Source: Nannochloris sp. 'desiccata'
Lineage: Eukaryota > Chlorophyta > Trebouxiophyceae > Chlorellales > Chlorellaceae
Assembly (NCBI GenBank): GCA_019044685.2
Contig: JAGTXX020000009.1
Coordinates: 1,240,001-1,304,000, forward strand
DNA length: 64,000 nt
Reading direction: 5' to 3'
Shown here: positions 1-12,340 of the stretch, piece by piece
How positions within the stretch are numbered: the stretch's first letter is position 1
Layout: each line of letters begins with the position of its first letter
Program-made: the position numbers and the translations under genes
The notes under the pieces: generated by a model
Database searches by the model: none
Seen by the model: the letters and a program-made list of their open reading frames with translations, nothing else
Told to the model about the DNA's origin: nothing

Positions 1-493
1 GTAAATTAACTGATTTTTTAGAATCGTACCTTGTAAATGATTATGGGAGGAGCCAGGATCAGTCACCAGTGCGGTGAGGGAGGGCAGCTTGCCGAGAGGT
101 GTCGGTGACCGGCGAAGCGGGAGGGAGAAGGCTAGAAGAGATCATTTCCGAGTGATGAATAGATAAATCACAGAAAAAGGAAATCTTTAGCAGAAGAAAC
201 TGATCAAAGGCCACTGGCCTGCTAGGGCTTGGTCTGCCAGAGGCAATTATTTATTAATATAATTATTCATTTTCATTCAATGATTTGGGTAACCGTTAGG
301 TTGAACCCTAAGGGTTTTAACTTTGTGGAAGAATGCCTTTTAGTTCGGTTCCTCGTTCGGCACTCCAGCTTAAATATACCGTTTGTATTTTTTAATGATA
401 CAAATTGGCGTTTTTGTTTATTAGATTCGGATAACATTTATGAAATCTGTAGCACAATAAATAATAGATTTTGGGGTTCTAAAATAATTTCAA
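1..493. other. Left-edge non-coding stretch upstream of the CNNM gene
   Basis: No convincing coding exon is visible. The last 200 bases are AT-rich and presumably hold the promoter and leader of the gene that starts at 494. A TATA-like TTAAATATA occurs near 370, but its use is unproven. Confidence 0.4.
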
Positions 494-2611
494 ATGGCAG
501 ATGAAGCACTTTCTCTCTGCTTAAACTCCTGTGCGGCGTCTCTAACATCAACATGTGTGCAAGATTGCCTTGAAACATCAGGATACACGGTCGAATCATC
601 CGGAGGGAGCGGGATCCCTCTCGCTGTTTCCATCTCCTTGGCACCAATCCTCATAACCTTCTCAGCGCTATTCTCTGGGTTGACCTTGGGCCTTCTCAGT
701 CTAGACCTTGTAACCCTTCAGGTCCTTGAACGCGCAGGGACCCCAAGCGAGCAAAAATGCGCCAAAAAAATCATCCCTGTACGACGCAAGGGCAATCTCC
801 TTCTCTGCACCTTGCTTCTTGGCAACACATTGGTGAATAGCGGCGTCTCTATCTTGCTTGCAGACCTCACTTCGGGTATTGTAGGTCTCCTATCTTCCGT
901 ATTTTTAGTTCTGATCTTTGGAGAGATCGTCCCTCAAGCTGTTTGTGCCCGGCATGGTCTTTTCATCGGTGCCCGCGCTCTTTGGATTGTAAAATTCTTC
1001 TTAGTAATCTTTCTCCCAATCACATTTCCTATTGCATGGATTTTAAACAAAGCATTAGGGCGGGATATTGGAAATGTGTACAGTCTAGAAGAAATTAAGC
1101 ATCTTTTGTAAGTCAAAGCCGTTGATTGATTTTCAAACATTAAAATTCAAAATGGCGTCCTTTCCTGTATGATACTACATTTTCTTTTTTTACCTTGATA
1201 GCAAGAGAACCCTCACAACCACATATTTACCCTTTTTTGTTTGTTTGTTTTTACGAATAAGTACAGGGAATTGCATACAACAGATCCAGATGCCCAAGCA
1301 GAAAGCGGCTTAACAGCTTCTGACCACCGTCTCCTCCTCGGTGCACTAGAGTACAAGGACAAGTGTGCGCGGGACATAATGACGCAGCTGGAGCTCTGTT
1401 TTATGCTGGAAGCTAGTCAACGTTTGACGTTTACGCTGATGATGCAGATTTACAAGAGTGGATACACCAGGATCCCCGTATACCGGGGTCAAAGGCATCA
1501 TGTCGTTGGTCTCCTGTATAGCAAAGATTTGATCCTGGTGGACCCCAATGATGAGATTGAAATCAGCACCGTGCTTTCTTTCAGACAACCGCATCGTGGC
1601 CGCGTAAGCGAAGATACTAAGCTTGACCGTTTACTCCAGCAGTTCTTAGCGTCAGGTGAACATTTAATGCTCGTGTACGCACACCCGAGCGGCAATGGGG
1701 ATTCAGAATCGATAGCATTAGGCAGCAAAGACACCTCTACGCATGGAGGTGGCGCTTTTTCTAAAATATCAAACAAAATAAAAGATGTGGTAGCATTGCC
1801 ATCAGGACCCACGGAGGTAGAGCTAAAAGACGTACCTTCCAAGCCCCCATCTTCTTCTGCAGGCACCATAGTCCGCCTCAGTGCAGTCGAAAACAATTAC
1901 ATAGGTATCGTCACTTTAGAGGATGTCCTCGAAGAGCTCATCAAATCAGAGATTGTAGACGAAAGTGATTTGTGGGAAGATGTGAACGCGAGAGTGCCAC
2001 GGTCGTTGACCCAAAGGAGAACTGACATGGATGCGTTCTTACAAATGTTTGAGAGGAGGGCCAGATCAGGGAAACCAGGGCTGGAGGTGCCTGAAGTTTC
2101 AGCGGTCGCCGCATTTATGGCGTTGAAAGTGGAGGAAGTTGCTCTGTTGGCTACTGCTGCCGGAGCGCTGGAGAAGTTCATCAGAACTGGGGAGGTCCTA
2201 GAATGGGCAAGTGCAGGAGATGAAATTGACGGTGACCAGGGGGCAGTGGCAATGGAGGCAGCCGCTGGACCTGCAGGTGCTACCTTGAGTAGTGTATCTA
2301 CCGTGAAAAAACGAGATAATGAGCTTAAATTGCAGCTGTACCGCCGAGCAGAGCGTAGCCATCACTTTACCTTAATTCTTCAAGGTAAAGTGCGCGTGCA
2401 AACCAGCTCCGAAGAGTTTTGTTTCGAATTAGGGCCATGGTCTGTGCTGGGAAATAGCGCATTGACCCGGAAAGATTACGTACCTGACTTTAGTGCTGTT
2501 GCAGTGCCGCCGTGCCGGCTTTTACGGCTGGAAAGAGAGGCGTACGAGGCGGCTTTAAAGAGTCTATTGCCGTCATCGGTGTCAATGTCGCCAAGCAAGA
2601 AGGCGGAGTGA
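494..2611 (+). CDS. CNNM/DUF21 metal transporter-like membrane protein
   Basis: Two exons, 494-1107 and 1267-2611, with a GT-AG intron that joins codon TT|G in frame and gives about 652 residues. A short Cys-containing luminal N-terminus is followed by a DUF21 membrane domain (residues about 40-195) with the family motif GLTLGLLSLD and the segment FGEIVPQAVCARHGL. A CBS pair (about 215-385) follows, opening with an MTQLELCF stretch. A cyclic-nucleotide-binding-like beta domain closes the protein (about 560-635, around RVQTSSEEFCFELGPWSVLG). CNNM and yeast Mam3 relatives take part in Mg2+ or other divalent-cation transport at the plasma membrane or vacuole. The domain order matches CNNM. The metal carried here is not known. 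The start was chosen because the first ATG precedes the Cys-rich N-terminus and no earlier in-frame ATG is needed. Confidence 0.88.
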
Positions 2612-3330
2612 GGAGGTCAGGCGATGGAGGGTGAAGCCTGAAGGCTGATATTTGGGCTGGGTAGGTACATTCATATCACTGTCTTTAAAATTGGAATATC
2701 AATATATACAGTATTGTTCTTGACAACAACAGAAATGTAAAACATCAAAGCAAAATATATTAGTACTTGGCGGAAGCAATTATATGCCAGCCTCCACAAT
2801 TTCAATTGCACCTCTTCTCCAGCGTAGCCACCATAGAGGTTCCCGTCATCCACGTAGACATCATATAGCAATGGCATTTTTCACCCCGAGGAGTGCTTTG
2901 CTGGATCATCTTGGTCACGTATACAGATGCTGTTGTATCTGCACTAGTAACGAAGCTGGTAGGCTTCTCCGACAAGACACTTGACGCCTTAAAAAAAATG
3001 GTGTATTGGAATTCTGACGGTACGTGAGGTTCTTTATACGTGGTTATGTAATATTATTGTTAAACAGAGAAATCTTAAATAATCAACACAAGAACAAGCA
3101 AAAAAGAAATCAGGAAAAGGTGGACTAGAAGCAATGGAATTAAAGGAGAACAATAAAAGCGCAAACATAAAAGTGGGTAGTGTGGTAAGGCAGCTGTACA
3201 TATGCCGCGCTTTGAAACCTTCAGGCATGGACAAGATGATTTGAGCAAGTTTGGTCATCAAATAAATTCGAGATACATACTCAGAATTTAGAATTTAATT
3301 CAATGGATGCATAAACAAAGGCATACAAAC
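2612..3330. other. Intergenic region between convergent genes
   Basis: This holds the 3' ends of two convergent genes. TGTAA, the usual chlorophyte polyadenylation signal, occurs near 2735 downstream of the CNNM stop. Short open frames exist on both strands, but none has splice sites or composition that would support a gene. Confidence 0.4.
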
Positions 3331-4901
3331 TTAACCCTTGACCACAGCAGCCTTGCGAGTGCGCAGGCGGCCAGACCACGCGCTGGGAGCGCTCTTGACT
3401 GGGCTCGTTGCTGCACCCTGGGCGATCTTTTTAACTGCAGGCTTGCCTACTTTCTTGTTGGATGCAGGCTGGGAAGGACTGGTGTTTGTCTTCGTGGGTG
3501 CACGGGTATTTTTTCTAGAAGTAGCCTTGCGAGGTGCAGGGCTATGATTCTTGGCAGCAGTAGAGGTGGCGGGTGCAGGGCCAAGCAGGACGTTTTCTTC
3601 TTCACCGAAATCCATAGCAATAAAAGTATCTTCATCGGCAGGAGTGGTAGAAGAGATACTAAAACTGAAGCCTACATCCCTAGTACAGACACGTTTAGCA
3701 GCAGAAGCGCCCGTAGGCTCTTCAGCAGTGCCTCGTTTCATTCCAGAAAGGCGCTTGGGAGCAGTCGTTGCCGAAGCGGCAGCAGCCAAGTTCTTACTAT
3801 CAAGTACAGAAAAAGCACTGAAATCAAGGGATTTTATGACAGCAGGTGTAATATAAGTACTACTATTAGCAGGAGCAACAATATTGGTTGCATTCAATCC
3901 AGCAGTAAGACCACGATTGTTGTTTGAGTTTACTTGACGAAAACGGTCGACCATGGTGCGGCGCTTCACACGCTTCTTCAACCGAAGAGGGGTATCAGGC
4001 ACCACAGCATTCTCTTTATCAAAGGAAATAACGGCAGGAGGGGTAGATACATCAGAAACAAGAGGCATCTTCTCAAATGTGGGGTAAACATCTCTAAAAA
4101 ACGCAGCAGCAGCGGCCTTTGCTTCTTCTTCCTTTTTCTTTTTCGCGGCAAAGCTAGCATAGATATTGCTGACGCTGCTGCGAGGGTTAAGATCTCTGCC
4201 AGGCAACTCTCCCAAGGTGGGATTGTTTCTGAAAGTAGACAAATTGTTGTGGACGTCAGTGGGAGCTCCAGCAACGTCATAGGTGCGAACCTGCAAGGAA
4301 AGAAGAAGAAGAAAGACGACGGGTGTGAGAGAAAGTAGTTGGTAGGATGGTGGGAAGAACTCAGCGGCCACGGCGAGTTGGGATGATTGACGGAGCTTGA
4401 AAAATGTTTAAATTGAAGATACACGAGGAAAATGAAAAAGATGTTGCACTTGATGCAAGATTTCCTTACCTCAAAAACAGGATCAAAGCGAAGAGTTTTG
4501 GATTGTTTTTTAGCAGGAGCGTCGTCAATCTTGGTGTCAGCCTCTGCAAAATAATTATTAAAGGACGGTGAGATGGTTGAAAAGGTGGAAGCTTGCGAAA
4601 AAGAAGCTGAGATTTTAAATCTGCGATCGAGAATTTTGAATTTTCGTTGAAGGTTTGAATTACCTGTGTTTGCATTAGCTTGTTCCACCTGCTCACTTTC
4701 TCTTACTCCGCCCAAGATCTCATACAAACTGTTGTCGATAACTAAGAGCTGAACAGGCTCGATCGGCTCAAACTCCAATTTTCCATCTCGCACATCAGCA
4801 TACCACTTCAGGGAATACAAGGGCTGAGGACGCCTAAAGTATTCTGGCGGAGGAGTGAGACCCTTGAGTAATGTGTGGTGCTCAAGCTCAGGAAAGTTCA
4901 T
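3331..4901 (-). CDS. Hypothetical basic protein with a KEN tripeptide
   Basis: Three exons on the minus strand (4901-4664, 4543-4470, 4290-3331) join in exact phase into 423 residues. An in-frame ATG at 4928 would add nine. The N-terminal 80 residues (PPPEYFRRPQPLYSLKWYAD) look globular. The middle has a charged helix rich in Lys, Glu and Ala. The C-terminal 100 residues are rich in Lys, Pro, Ala and Ser, like a DNA- or chromatin-associated tail. The tripeptide KEN lies in the context DKENAVVPDTP, followed by a basic LKKRVKRR run that could be a nuclear localisation signal. KEN boxes are recognition signals for the anaphase-promoting complex in many mitotic regulators, so a cell-cycle nuclear role is possible. 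I do not recognise the family. Confidence 0.7.
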
Positions 4902-5523
4902 TTTTAGTTTCTGAACAATTAAATTCAAAAGTAAAAAGATGTTTAAGGCTGTTGAATAGCTTCAAAGGCTACTCGCGCTTGCTAAAACGAATAGTTCTTG
5001 CTTAGCAAAGTTTATAATTTTAAACTGATAATGGTTTGTCGCCTGTGTGTTAGTGGTTTTCAGGTGCGGAGATTTTCATGTGCCAAAAGAAAAAAATAAA
5101 ACTTCCGAAGCAGTCGAAGGCTTGAAAGCAATGTAACTCTTTTATTATTAAATTTAAATAGCATAGGCAATTATCAAGATCGCTGCGATGCATACGGATC
5201 TGCTTTAAATTTGTGATTACCCGTTGATCTGTAAATATTTCATCACTTGATCCTTCGCAGAAAGTTCAGATCTTTGAGCCTCGTGGAGCTGTTCTCACAT
5301 CTATGGATGTACATACATCGACTGAACCAGCGCAAATGTGCGTTGCTATCCATAAACGCAACCAAAATCTCCCAAGGACCCCCTGCCAAGCCAAGCCAAG
5401 CCCTGCTCCTTTCGGGTTTTTTTCATTTGCAGCCCACCTCTTTCTATTTTATATCTGCCACCGTGGCACCCTTCGAATCCTACCACTCTTACACAAAATA
5501 AAATGGAAAGAAAGTTATGTAAA
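4902..5523. other. Intergenic region with no gene seen
   Basis: AT-rich sequence between the start of the KEN protein gene and the stop of the DnaJ gene, both on the minus strand. It should hold the promoter of the former and the 3' untranslated region of the latter. Short open frames at 5247-5527 show no supporting signal. Confidence 0.35.
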
Positions 5524-7844
5524 TTAACTAGCGTTGCTGCAAAATGCTGCAAAATAGCCAAAATCATCTTCCGCCTCTTCAATCACCGCCGCCACTGCTC
5601 CTTCAGGCCCTTCCCAGCCAGCACGGGCCACCAAAGCCTCTTTACATGGCGCCACCAGCAACTCTGCTACTCCATGTACACCATTCACTACATATGCGCT
5701 AGTTTCTAGAACCCCTACTGCCGTTATTTTGGCGCTTGCTGCAGCAAGGCACACATTTTGCCATCCCGCTGTGCTACCACCAGCACGCACAGCATACCAA
5801 GGCAATACAGAATGGTACTTTCTTTCATTTCCAAACGTACCCAATAATGAACAACTATCTCCAATAGCGATGATAGGCACTCCAATCCAGTGTCTCTCCC
5901 ACAAAGCATGAAGGATGCCTGTATTTTCCAAGCACCAATGAGCACCCGCAATGCATTCTTCCTTGTTTTGAGCTTCTCCTTCTGAAGAAGAGCTGCCTTT
6001 AGTAGGAACACATAGGTCTAAAATGATAACCTCTGCATTGTGTAAAGCAGCCCAGGCAGTATCTTCTAAGACAATGCAGCTAGAAGACTCTCCATCTTTG
6101 CACTTGTCGCCACTGCCAGTAATTATTGTTGTAGCTGCAGTTGAAATTAGGCCTGGCCCCTGATGTTTTAGCACAGTAAGCATTGCTTTAGAAGCAGCGG
6201 ATAATTCACTTTGGCTAGAACTCTTCTCACTCGTAGAATCAGAAAATTTAAAATTAATACACACTACTCCCCCCCAAAGTCCTCCTCTGCTGGCGCCACA
6301 AAAAGGTTCAGATTTTCTATAATCATTCATCATTTCCAGCGCTTCTAGCTTATGTTTAAGCCCTGGTGCTACTATGCCTGCAACTAATGATGCAGGAACT
6401 ACTTCATTTGATGATCCTAGCAAGTACACAGGGCCAGGTTTCAAATTTGTAGTGATTATCTTGTCTTTTAAAATCACCGCTGGGTAGCGAAGCTGGACAT
6501 AAAGGTCGCCTAAAGGCGCATCCCAAGGCTCCTTGCCATCAAACAACCCTAGCTTAGGTAATACCGTATGCCAAATCCCACCCATGCCATTATTTTCAAG
6601 CGCAGCACGCAGCGCAGGCACCAACACAACTCGTTTTCCTCCACTCAGCGTTTCTATTTCCGCAGCATAAATGATATCCTCAGCAGGCACAGCAGCAGCG
6701 AAAATTTCTAGATCTTTCTCCCCTTTACGACGAAATACAGGGTGTGGTTTTGCCCTCAATGTAAATATTAAATCTCCTGGATGGGTATCGACTGTCTCGT
6801 CACCTTCATCAGAAAAGGTTAATTTATCCCCTTCTCGAGAGCCCTTTCGGATCACCAAATGGAAAGTTTTGGTACTCAAATGCTCTTTTCCTGAATAATC
6901 TACACGCCTACGTTCCACAGCAACTGCACGGGTACATCCGAAATTTAATTTCGGTAGAGAAATTTCAACATCTCGGTTCAAAGAGCTGTGTTTCGCTAGT
7001 TTGGGGCCCATTCTTCTCATTTTTCTGAGCTCCGAAGCCCCGCTCGCCATCTTTGCTGCTTCCTCTGGGCTCAATGGAGGCAACCCTTTCCCCGGGTTTG
7101 CATCCATATAGTCTCTACATTTGTCGTACAGCGCACGCTGTTCTTCATCTACTAAGATATCAAAGGCAGCAGCGACTTCTCGAAAAGACGCTTCAACTGC
7201 TGCTTGCTCTTCTGGAGTTTCTGACTTGTGTTTATCAGGATGGTAGAGAAGAGCCAGTCTTTTATACTTTTGACGTATTTCAGCTGCAGAGGCAGCTCTA
7301 TCTACCCCTAAAATAACGTAATAGTCCTTTTTTGGATCAAATTTTTCATCATCAACAGAGCGAGCTTCTTCTCCTGCACGAAATTGTGCTTTAGAATCTT
7401 TTGATTCTTTCGCGCGTTCTTCAGGTGTTTTATAGCTTGCTCCCTCTCGCTTCGCACGTTCCGCTTCACGGTCGTCTTCTAATTTCTTCTGTTGCTCGGC
7501 TTTGAGCTTCATATCGGCCATCAGAGCAGCAAAGGCAGTGGGGTCGGTGACTTTGAGAGGGCCACCTGCCGAAGCTCTGCTAGATTGCAGTCTTTGACGA
7601 TTGATTTCTTCATTACGTAAAGCTATTTCATTGTGACTGTCCCTGTAAAAAAATAAATTTTGCTTCGGAGCGGTGGAGGGTTAGTTTGAAATAAGATGGC
7701 GGCATTGAGCGTTCATAATTGACTTCATTTTTTTTTCTAATAATAAAGCTCTTCCCCGCGATCTCTGCTCCTCTATATGAAATGAATATTATCGCATTAG
7801 GAGTTGATAAGCTTTAGCTTCACTCACCTAATTTGGAGTTCCAT
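5524..7844 (-). CDS. J-domain co-chaperone (Sis1/DnaJB type) with a long extra C-terminal domain
   Basis: The coding exon 7642-5524 extends upstream of its first internal ATG to a TTTACAG acceptor. A 17-base first exon (7844-7828, encoding MELQI plus AG) joins it in phase across a GTGAGT donor, giving 711 residues. A charged N-terminus precedes a J domain (about residues 105-180) with the HPD signature in YHPDKH, which stimulates Hsp70 ATPase. A DnaJ C-terminal substrate-binding region with two beta-sandwich repeats follows (about 220-410, ending PLGDLYVQLRYPAV). There is no zinc-finger region, as in class B DnaJ proteins. The last 300 residues are unusual: they contain an alpha/beta pattern with AEVIILDLCV and GVPIIAIGDSCSLLGT. 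This is weakly reminiscent of the class I amidotransferase or S51 peptidase fold but lacks a clear G-x-S-A-G nucleophile. The role of this extension is unknown. Confidence 0.85.
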
Positions 7845-9237
7845 TGTGAATTACAGATTCACAAAATGAGCTTTTAATCTCAAAGAAATTTCTTGAAAAG
7901 AGCTATAGTCTACAAGAAATGATCTATTTTACAGCGGTTGCGTTAATGTTGAAACTTTCAAGGTGACTGATGCAGAGAATTCCTCCTAGGACTGTCTTGG
8001 CAAGTCAAAACTTGACTTTGCTCGCCTTTCAAATTCGATGCAAAGCAGTAGCAGCGACAACCTTCCAGTGCACCTCCATTAGAGGAAAGCAGTGTCCAAG
8101 CACACCCATGAATACAGATAATGTATGTTGCTGCATATCCTTCTCGATCTCTTTAAAGAAATTTACCTTCCCCAAGGCCACGAGCTCATCTCACAGATAT
8201 GAGACCAGCACCCACATACCTCGACCGCCTTCTCACCAAGTGTGTTCTTACTTCGGAAGCAAATTCCTCCAGCAGGTGGAGCGGTGTAACACCTCCATCA
8301 TCTTCTTTGTGTAAATCTGTTCTATAGTAAAGCAGAACATATATATTTCATAGCCCCAGCGTAAAAACGAGCCCGCCAGATTATCTATATCACATCTCTC
8401 CAAACCAAGTGGTTTGGATCTTTTAATTTAACCCAACGCCACAGACGGTGTCAACTCCAGCTCCTTGATCAGAAAGAAAAAATATCAAAATAAGGTTTCT
8501 GCTGGGAGGATTTAGAGAGCTTCTAATGATCCTTTTTTCATCTTGCAACTGGCGGCGGTTAAATAATTACATTTTTTTTTACTTTTTCAAGGTTGGACAG
8601 AAGCCACATAATCGAGTATGAGCTCATTGCAAAACACAATGCATACCTCTGATTTGGAGTTCTATTTATGACAAGGTAACATGCCTCTATGCTCTCCGAG
8701 ATTCATAGAGGAAATATATATGAGAAAAGGAAGGGAAAAGAAGAAAGAAAGAAAAAGTTATATGTATTTTTAAAGAACGCTTGATTGATTTCTGGGGTAA
8801 AGATCTAAATTGCAGAAACTTGTTTCTCCAAGAATTAATGAATATAAAAGAAAGAAAAAAGAAAAAAGTAAAAGGGACATGACGGGAGAAGAAAAATAAG
8901 AAAATTCAAATTTCATCCTCGCGTAGTCTTCATCTCCCTTTCATCAAACTGAAGAAATATCAAAGAATCATACACCACCCTCTCGCTCCCAATGTGGAAA
9001 CGCAAGAAAACAAGGGAGGTACGCTTAAAGGAAAATTGTAAGATATAAAACAGAGAAACCAATTTTTTAAGTTGCGGATCGATGACAAACTAAACTAAAA
9101 AAAGAAAACAACAAAAAAGGAAATCAAATAATATCTATGATCATTTCATGTTTTGTATATCTGTACACCAATAGAGTGCACACATTACCATGCATTTCTT
9201 CAATCAATTATTAGTACACTCGGTTATTTAATACTTT
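7845..9237. other. Gene-poor interval with possible unresolved minus-strand exons
   Basis: This contains the divergent promoter of the DnaJ gene at its left end. On the minus strand, two stretches look weakly coding: one near 8180-8030, including FKEIEKDMQQHTLSVFMGVL and ending with a stop, and one near 8725-8570. I could not join them with phase-consistent splice sites. The remainder is A/G-rich low-complexity sequence around 8700-9120. Confidence 0.3.
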
Positions 9238-11892
9238 TTATGAAGAGAAGGAAGGAGAGCGGTGGATGGCTAAAGGGGATTGCATTTTCCCTCCGCCGGC
9301 CCCACTACTACGAACAGAAGGAGGTGCTTCAGGAACAACAGTAGCAGCAGCAGCGCGGTCCTTGGCACCAAGAGAAGGAGGTGTAAAAGTAACTCCACTC
9401 CTTTTTGCCCTCTCAACGACATTCTTGTAAGCGACGCCGCGAGCTCTCAGTACACCCCCGATAGCCTTGGTATAATTATCAGGATTGTGGTATCTAGAGA
9501 TAGAGCCCTGGTCTCCATATGCACCAGGGTCTGCCAAGATATCTAATGGGTGAGGAAAATTCATTAATTGCCAAAGAGCTTCATCAGAGGAACTCGCTAC
9601 ATGGCGGGGCTCGACCGCTGTGGAGGCAGTGGCGGTGGTTTCCAAGGTTCCATTTGTTGATGCACTCGTCGCTGCAATTCCAGTTGTGTGTATCTTGCGA
9701 ATAGTTGGAGGTACATCCATCGCAGAGGAAGCAGTAGCAGGCAAATTTGTAATCGCATCTGACACCATCTCAGTTTCTCTCTGCATTTGAGCATGCATCG
9801 TCTCCACCACTGTGGGCTCTCGAAGCACAAACATACCTGGTTTTTGAGGCAACATAGAGTGATATCCCTCCCCAGCAGAGACAAATGATGACTGCACATC
9901 AGGTTGGAGCACAATCATCTTGCCTACAAAGTTAAACATCACTCTACGCCCATTGCCGTTAAGGCATTTATGCTCTCTGAACGACTCGCCCACCCTCTTT
10001 AATAAATCAGCGACCAGAGAGTAGTCACAAGCAAACGCACGTGGTACGATGTCTTTATGCATAACGACATTGCGTACTGCAGTACTAGGTAAACCCAACT
10101 TCTTTAGTAAACCCTCATGTGACCCACCAGCTCCACCAGTAGACGGAGAATTAGAAGAGCTTGGAATAGAACAGTCACCATCAAGGCCGCACGCACCCGC
10201 CGCTCCCTCACAAAAGATCGCAGGAGCTCCAAATGTATACACTGGTGCCAAATTCTCAGCACTCACGACCCCTCTTTTTAAATACATCATCATTAACAAC
10301 GTAGCTAAGCTTCCTCCAAGAGAATGGCCAGTAAACGCAATACGAGCGCTAGGCGACGACGCTACATGGTCTTGTACCAACGGCAAGAATCTGTCGTACA
10401 AGATCATAGCTGTTTCGTACACACCACGATGGACTTTAACACCGAGTGAAGAATCTTCAAAGGCAACGGGGTCAAAGGTTAAATTGACCTTCCAATGGTC
10501 CATGTTGTCCGAACCTTGGATTACAAAGTAGCGCATGTGCTTCTCCTCATCGTCAGCCACATACCACTCTGTGGGAGAAACGCACTGCTGGGTAACTGAA
10601 GGAGAACCGGTAGTAGGTGAGATTTTACCAGACATGACAGCAGCAGACACGGTAGCTAAAGTGGCATACGTGCCAGCTTGACCTGCTGCAGCTGCATTTT
10701 GGAGTTGGGAGGCGACAGAGGCCAGTGGAGAGGTGGCGGATGAAGCAAAGGTGGAGATATTGTTGGCTATAGGTGCAGCGATGGGGGCTGCTGCAGAGTA
10801 GACAGAGCCAGCAGCAGCAGCGGCTGCGGCGGCAGCAGCAGAAAGGCTATTAGCAACAATCTCCGTCGGGGAAGGAGAAGGAGAAGTTGCTGGATGTGCT
10901 GCTCCTTCAACATCTGTGGGTACAGCTGGGGCAGTTGATTTGTGGTGCATGGCGAGTGGTTCAATTCTGGAAATGGCCTTCATTGCAGGGGATTTTGCAG
11001 CTGCTTCGCTTGTACTTTCACTGCCAATGCTTACTACACTTTCCTGAGTGGTACTACTAATAATGCGAGACACATCAGCTGCAGTTGCGTCTCCATCGAC
11101 CATTGCTTGTAACGGAGACATGAGCGGTAACCTTCGAGTTGCTTCACAAGACAATGAAGAAGTGACTAAACGCAAGCCATGACGGCGATTTAAGCTTTCT
11201 GGGGATACTAATTTGCTCATGAAATAGGTTAGAGAGCTCATGTTGCTGAGCATACGGATGTAGCGAAGTTCCATAATTCCGACGGGCCGAAGAAATGGCT
11301 CGATGGCTGGGGGAGGGGGCGCCGTCTTCTTGCCGCTGTTCTTAGCATCTAATTTTGAAATCTGTAATGTAAAAAATAGAATATCTGGGTTAGCAAAGAT
11401 TCTGGCAGGGTATAGAAGGCACATTCTGGCTTTGACTCAATGCTAGTCCAGACCCCACTATTTAGACAACTTGAAAATGAGGCAGAGCTATTGCAGGAAA
11501 ACTATACTAGGGTAGTATTACTACCATCTATGCTCCAAACTGCCTTGAATAAGCACAAGAACAAACATTTCTAGAAACTGTCTTCTGTCACCTACCTGAT
11601 CGCCTCTCACAGCGGCCTGTGCGAGCAATTCCTCTGTGGAAATCTTTTGCTGTTCTTGTCTCTCCCATACCCGCATAGCTGAGAGCAAGACACCTGCCAA
11701 GCCACGTGACTGGCCAGGCTGGTGCGACCTAGAATCTTTATTTTTTCCGCGTAGTTGTGTAGCGATGTCCGCAGGAACTAGCACAGCGCTCACGCGCTGT
11801 TTCATGCCTCCAAGACGTAAAGGCAGCTTTCTGCGCGACAGGCGGCCCGTGAGAGGGAACGGCCTGCCACTTGACAATCCAATCTGTTGCAT
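9238..11892 (-). CDS. Class 3 lipase, plastid lipase (PLIP)-like
   Basis: Two exons, 11892-11596 and 11361-9238, join in phase 0 (RGDQ|ISKLDAKNSG) and give about 806 residues. The Arg- and Ser-rich N-terminus has plastid transit-peptide character. The lipase_3 fold lies at about residues 370-560. It carries the nucleophile elbow GHSLGG, an Asp in KDIVPRAF and a His in GYHSML that together can form the Ser-Asp-His triad. The RGDQISKLDAKNSG segment and the overall layout resemble plant plastid lipases such as PLIP1-3, which release polyunsaturated fatty acids from thylakoid lipids. Substrate and plastid location are inferred. Long Ala/Ser/Pro-rich linkers flank the catalytic core. A short overlapping upstream ATG frame (near 11937) could act as a uORF. 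Confidence 0.82.
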
Positions 11893-12134
11893 GGCAGGAA
11901 TGGGATTAAATGCTCTCTGTAAAGTTTTCGGTGAAGGTGCTCATCGTCTCATATGAATGGATCCGTGTTCAATATAAATTTAGAAATGCATATTGAGAGC
12001 TTGTCTATGCCCTTGTAGGTTCTCCGAAACTGTCTTGCGCGCAATTTTGCCCAACTTCAAGTTCCTGGCCCGGCGACTTCCAAGCAGCATTGCTTGGCTT
12101 GAAGCAAACTTCGGTCACCTTCGCCTTGCACTGA

Positions 12135-12300
12135 ACTCAATTTCTCAGTTGCTCAACATCGCTCCCACTTCCACCACCTCCCACCTTGCTATCACAGCTG
12201 TTCTGTCGATGCTCTGGTGGCGGTACCAAAACCGAGGCGGGAGGCGGCAATTTCAAATAAACAAAGTCTTCTTTTAGTATACCAACACCTACGATTAAGC
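12135..12300 (-). pseudogene. Decayed duplicate of the 3' end of the DOMON-b561 gene
   Basis: This stretch matches the 3' end of the cytochrome b561 gene at 13902-14155 on the same strand. A block of about 42 bases here (around 12149-12190) differs from 13913-13954 at only about four positions. A second block around 12245-12300 aligns with 14095-14155, ending with the shared pattern ATTAAGCCAAA. The rest is deleted or diverged, so no open frame survives. It indicates an old local duplication between the lipase and the glycosyltransferase-like gene. Confidence 0.7.
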
Positions 12301-12340
12301 CAAATGAAAATCAATATAGAATGCTGGGTATTTTTTTCAG

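Noticed and set aside
3307..4338. Long plus-strand open frames over the KEN-protein gene
   Set aside because: They are antisense to a spliced minus-strand gene whose exons join in exact phase, and they have no independent features.
7970..8314. A 114-codon plus-strand open frame
   Set aside because: Composition is Cys/Ser/Thr-rich without domain features. If anything is coding here, the opposite strand looks better.
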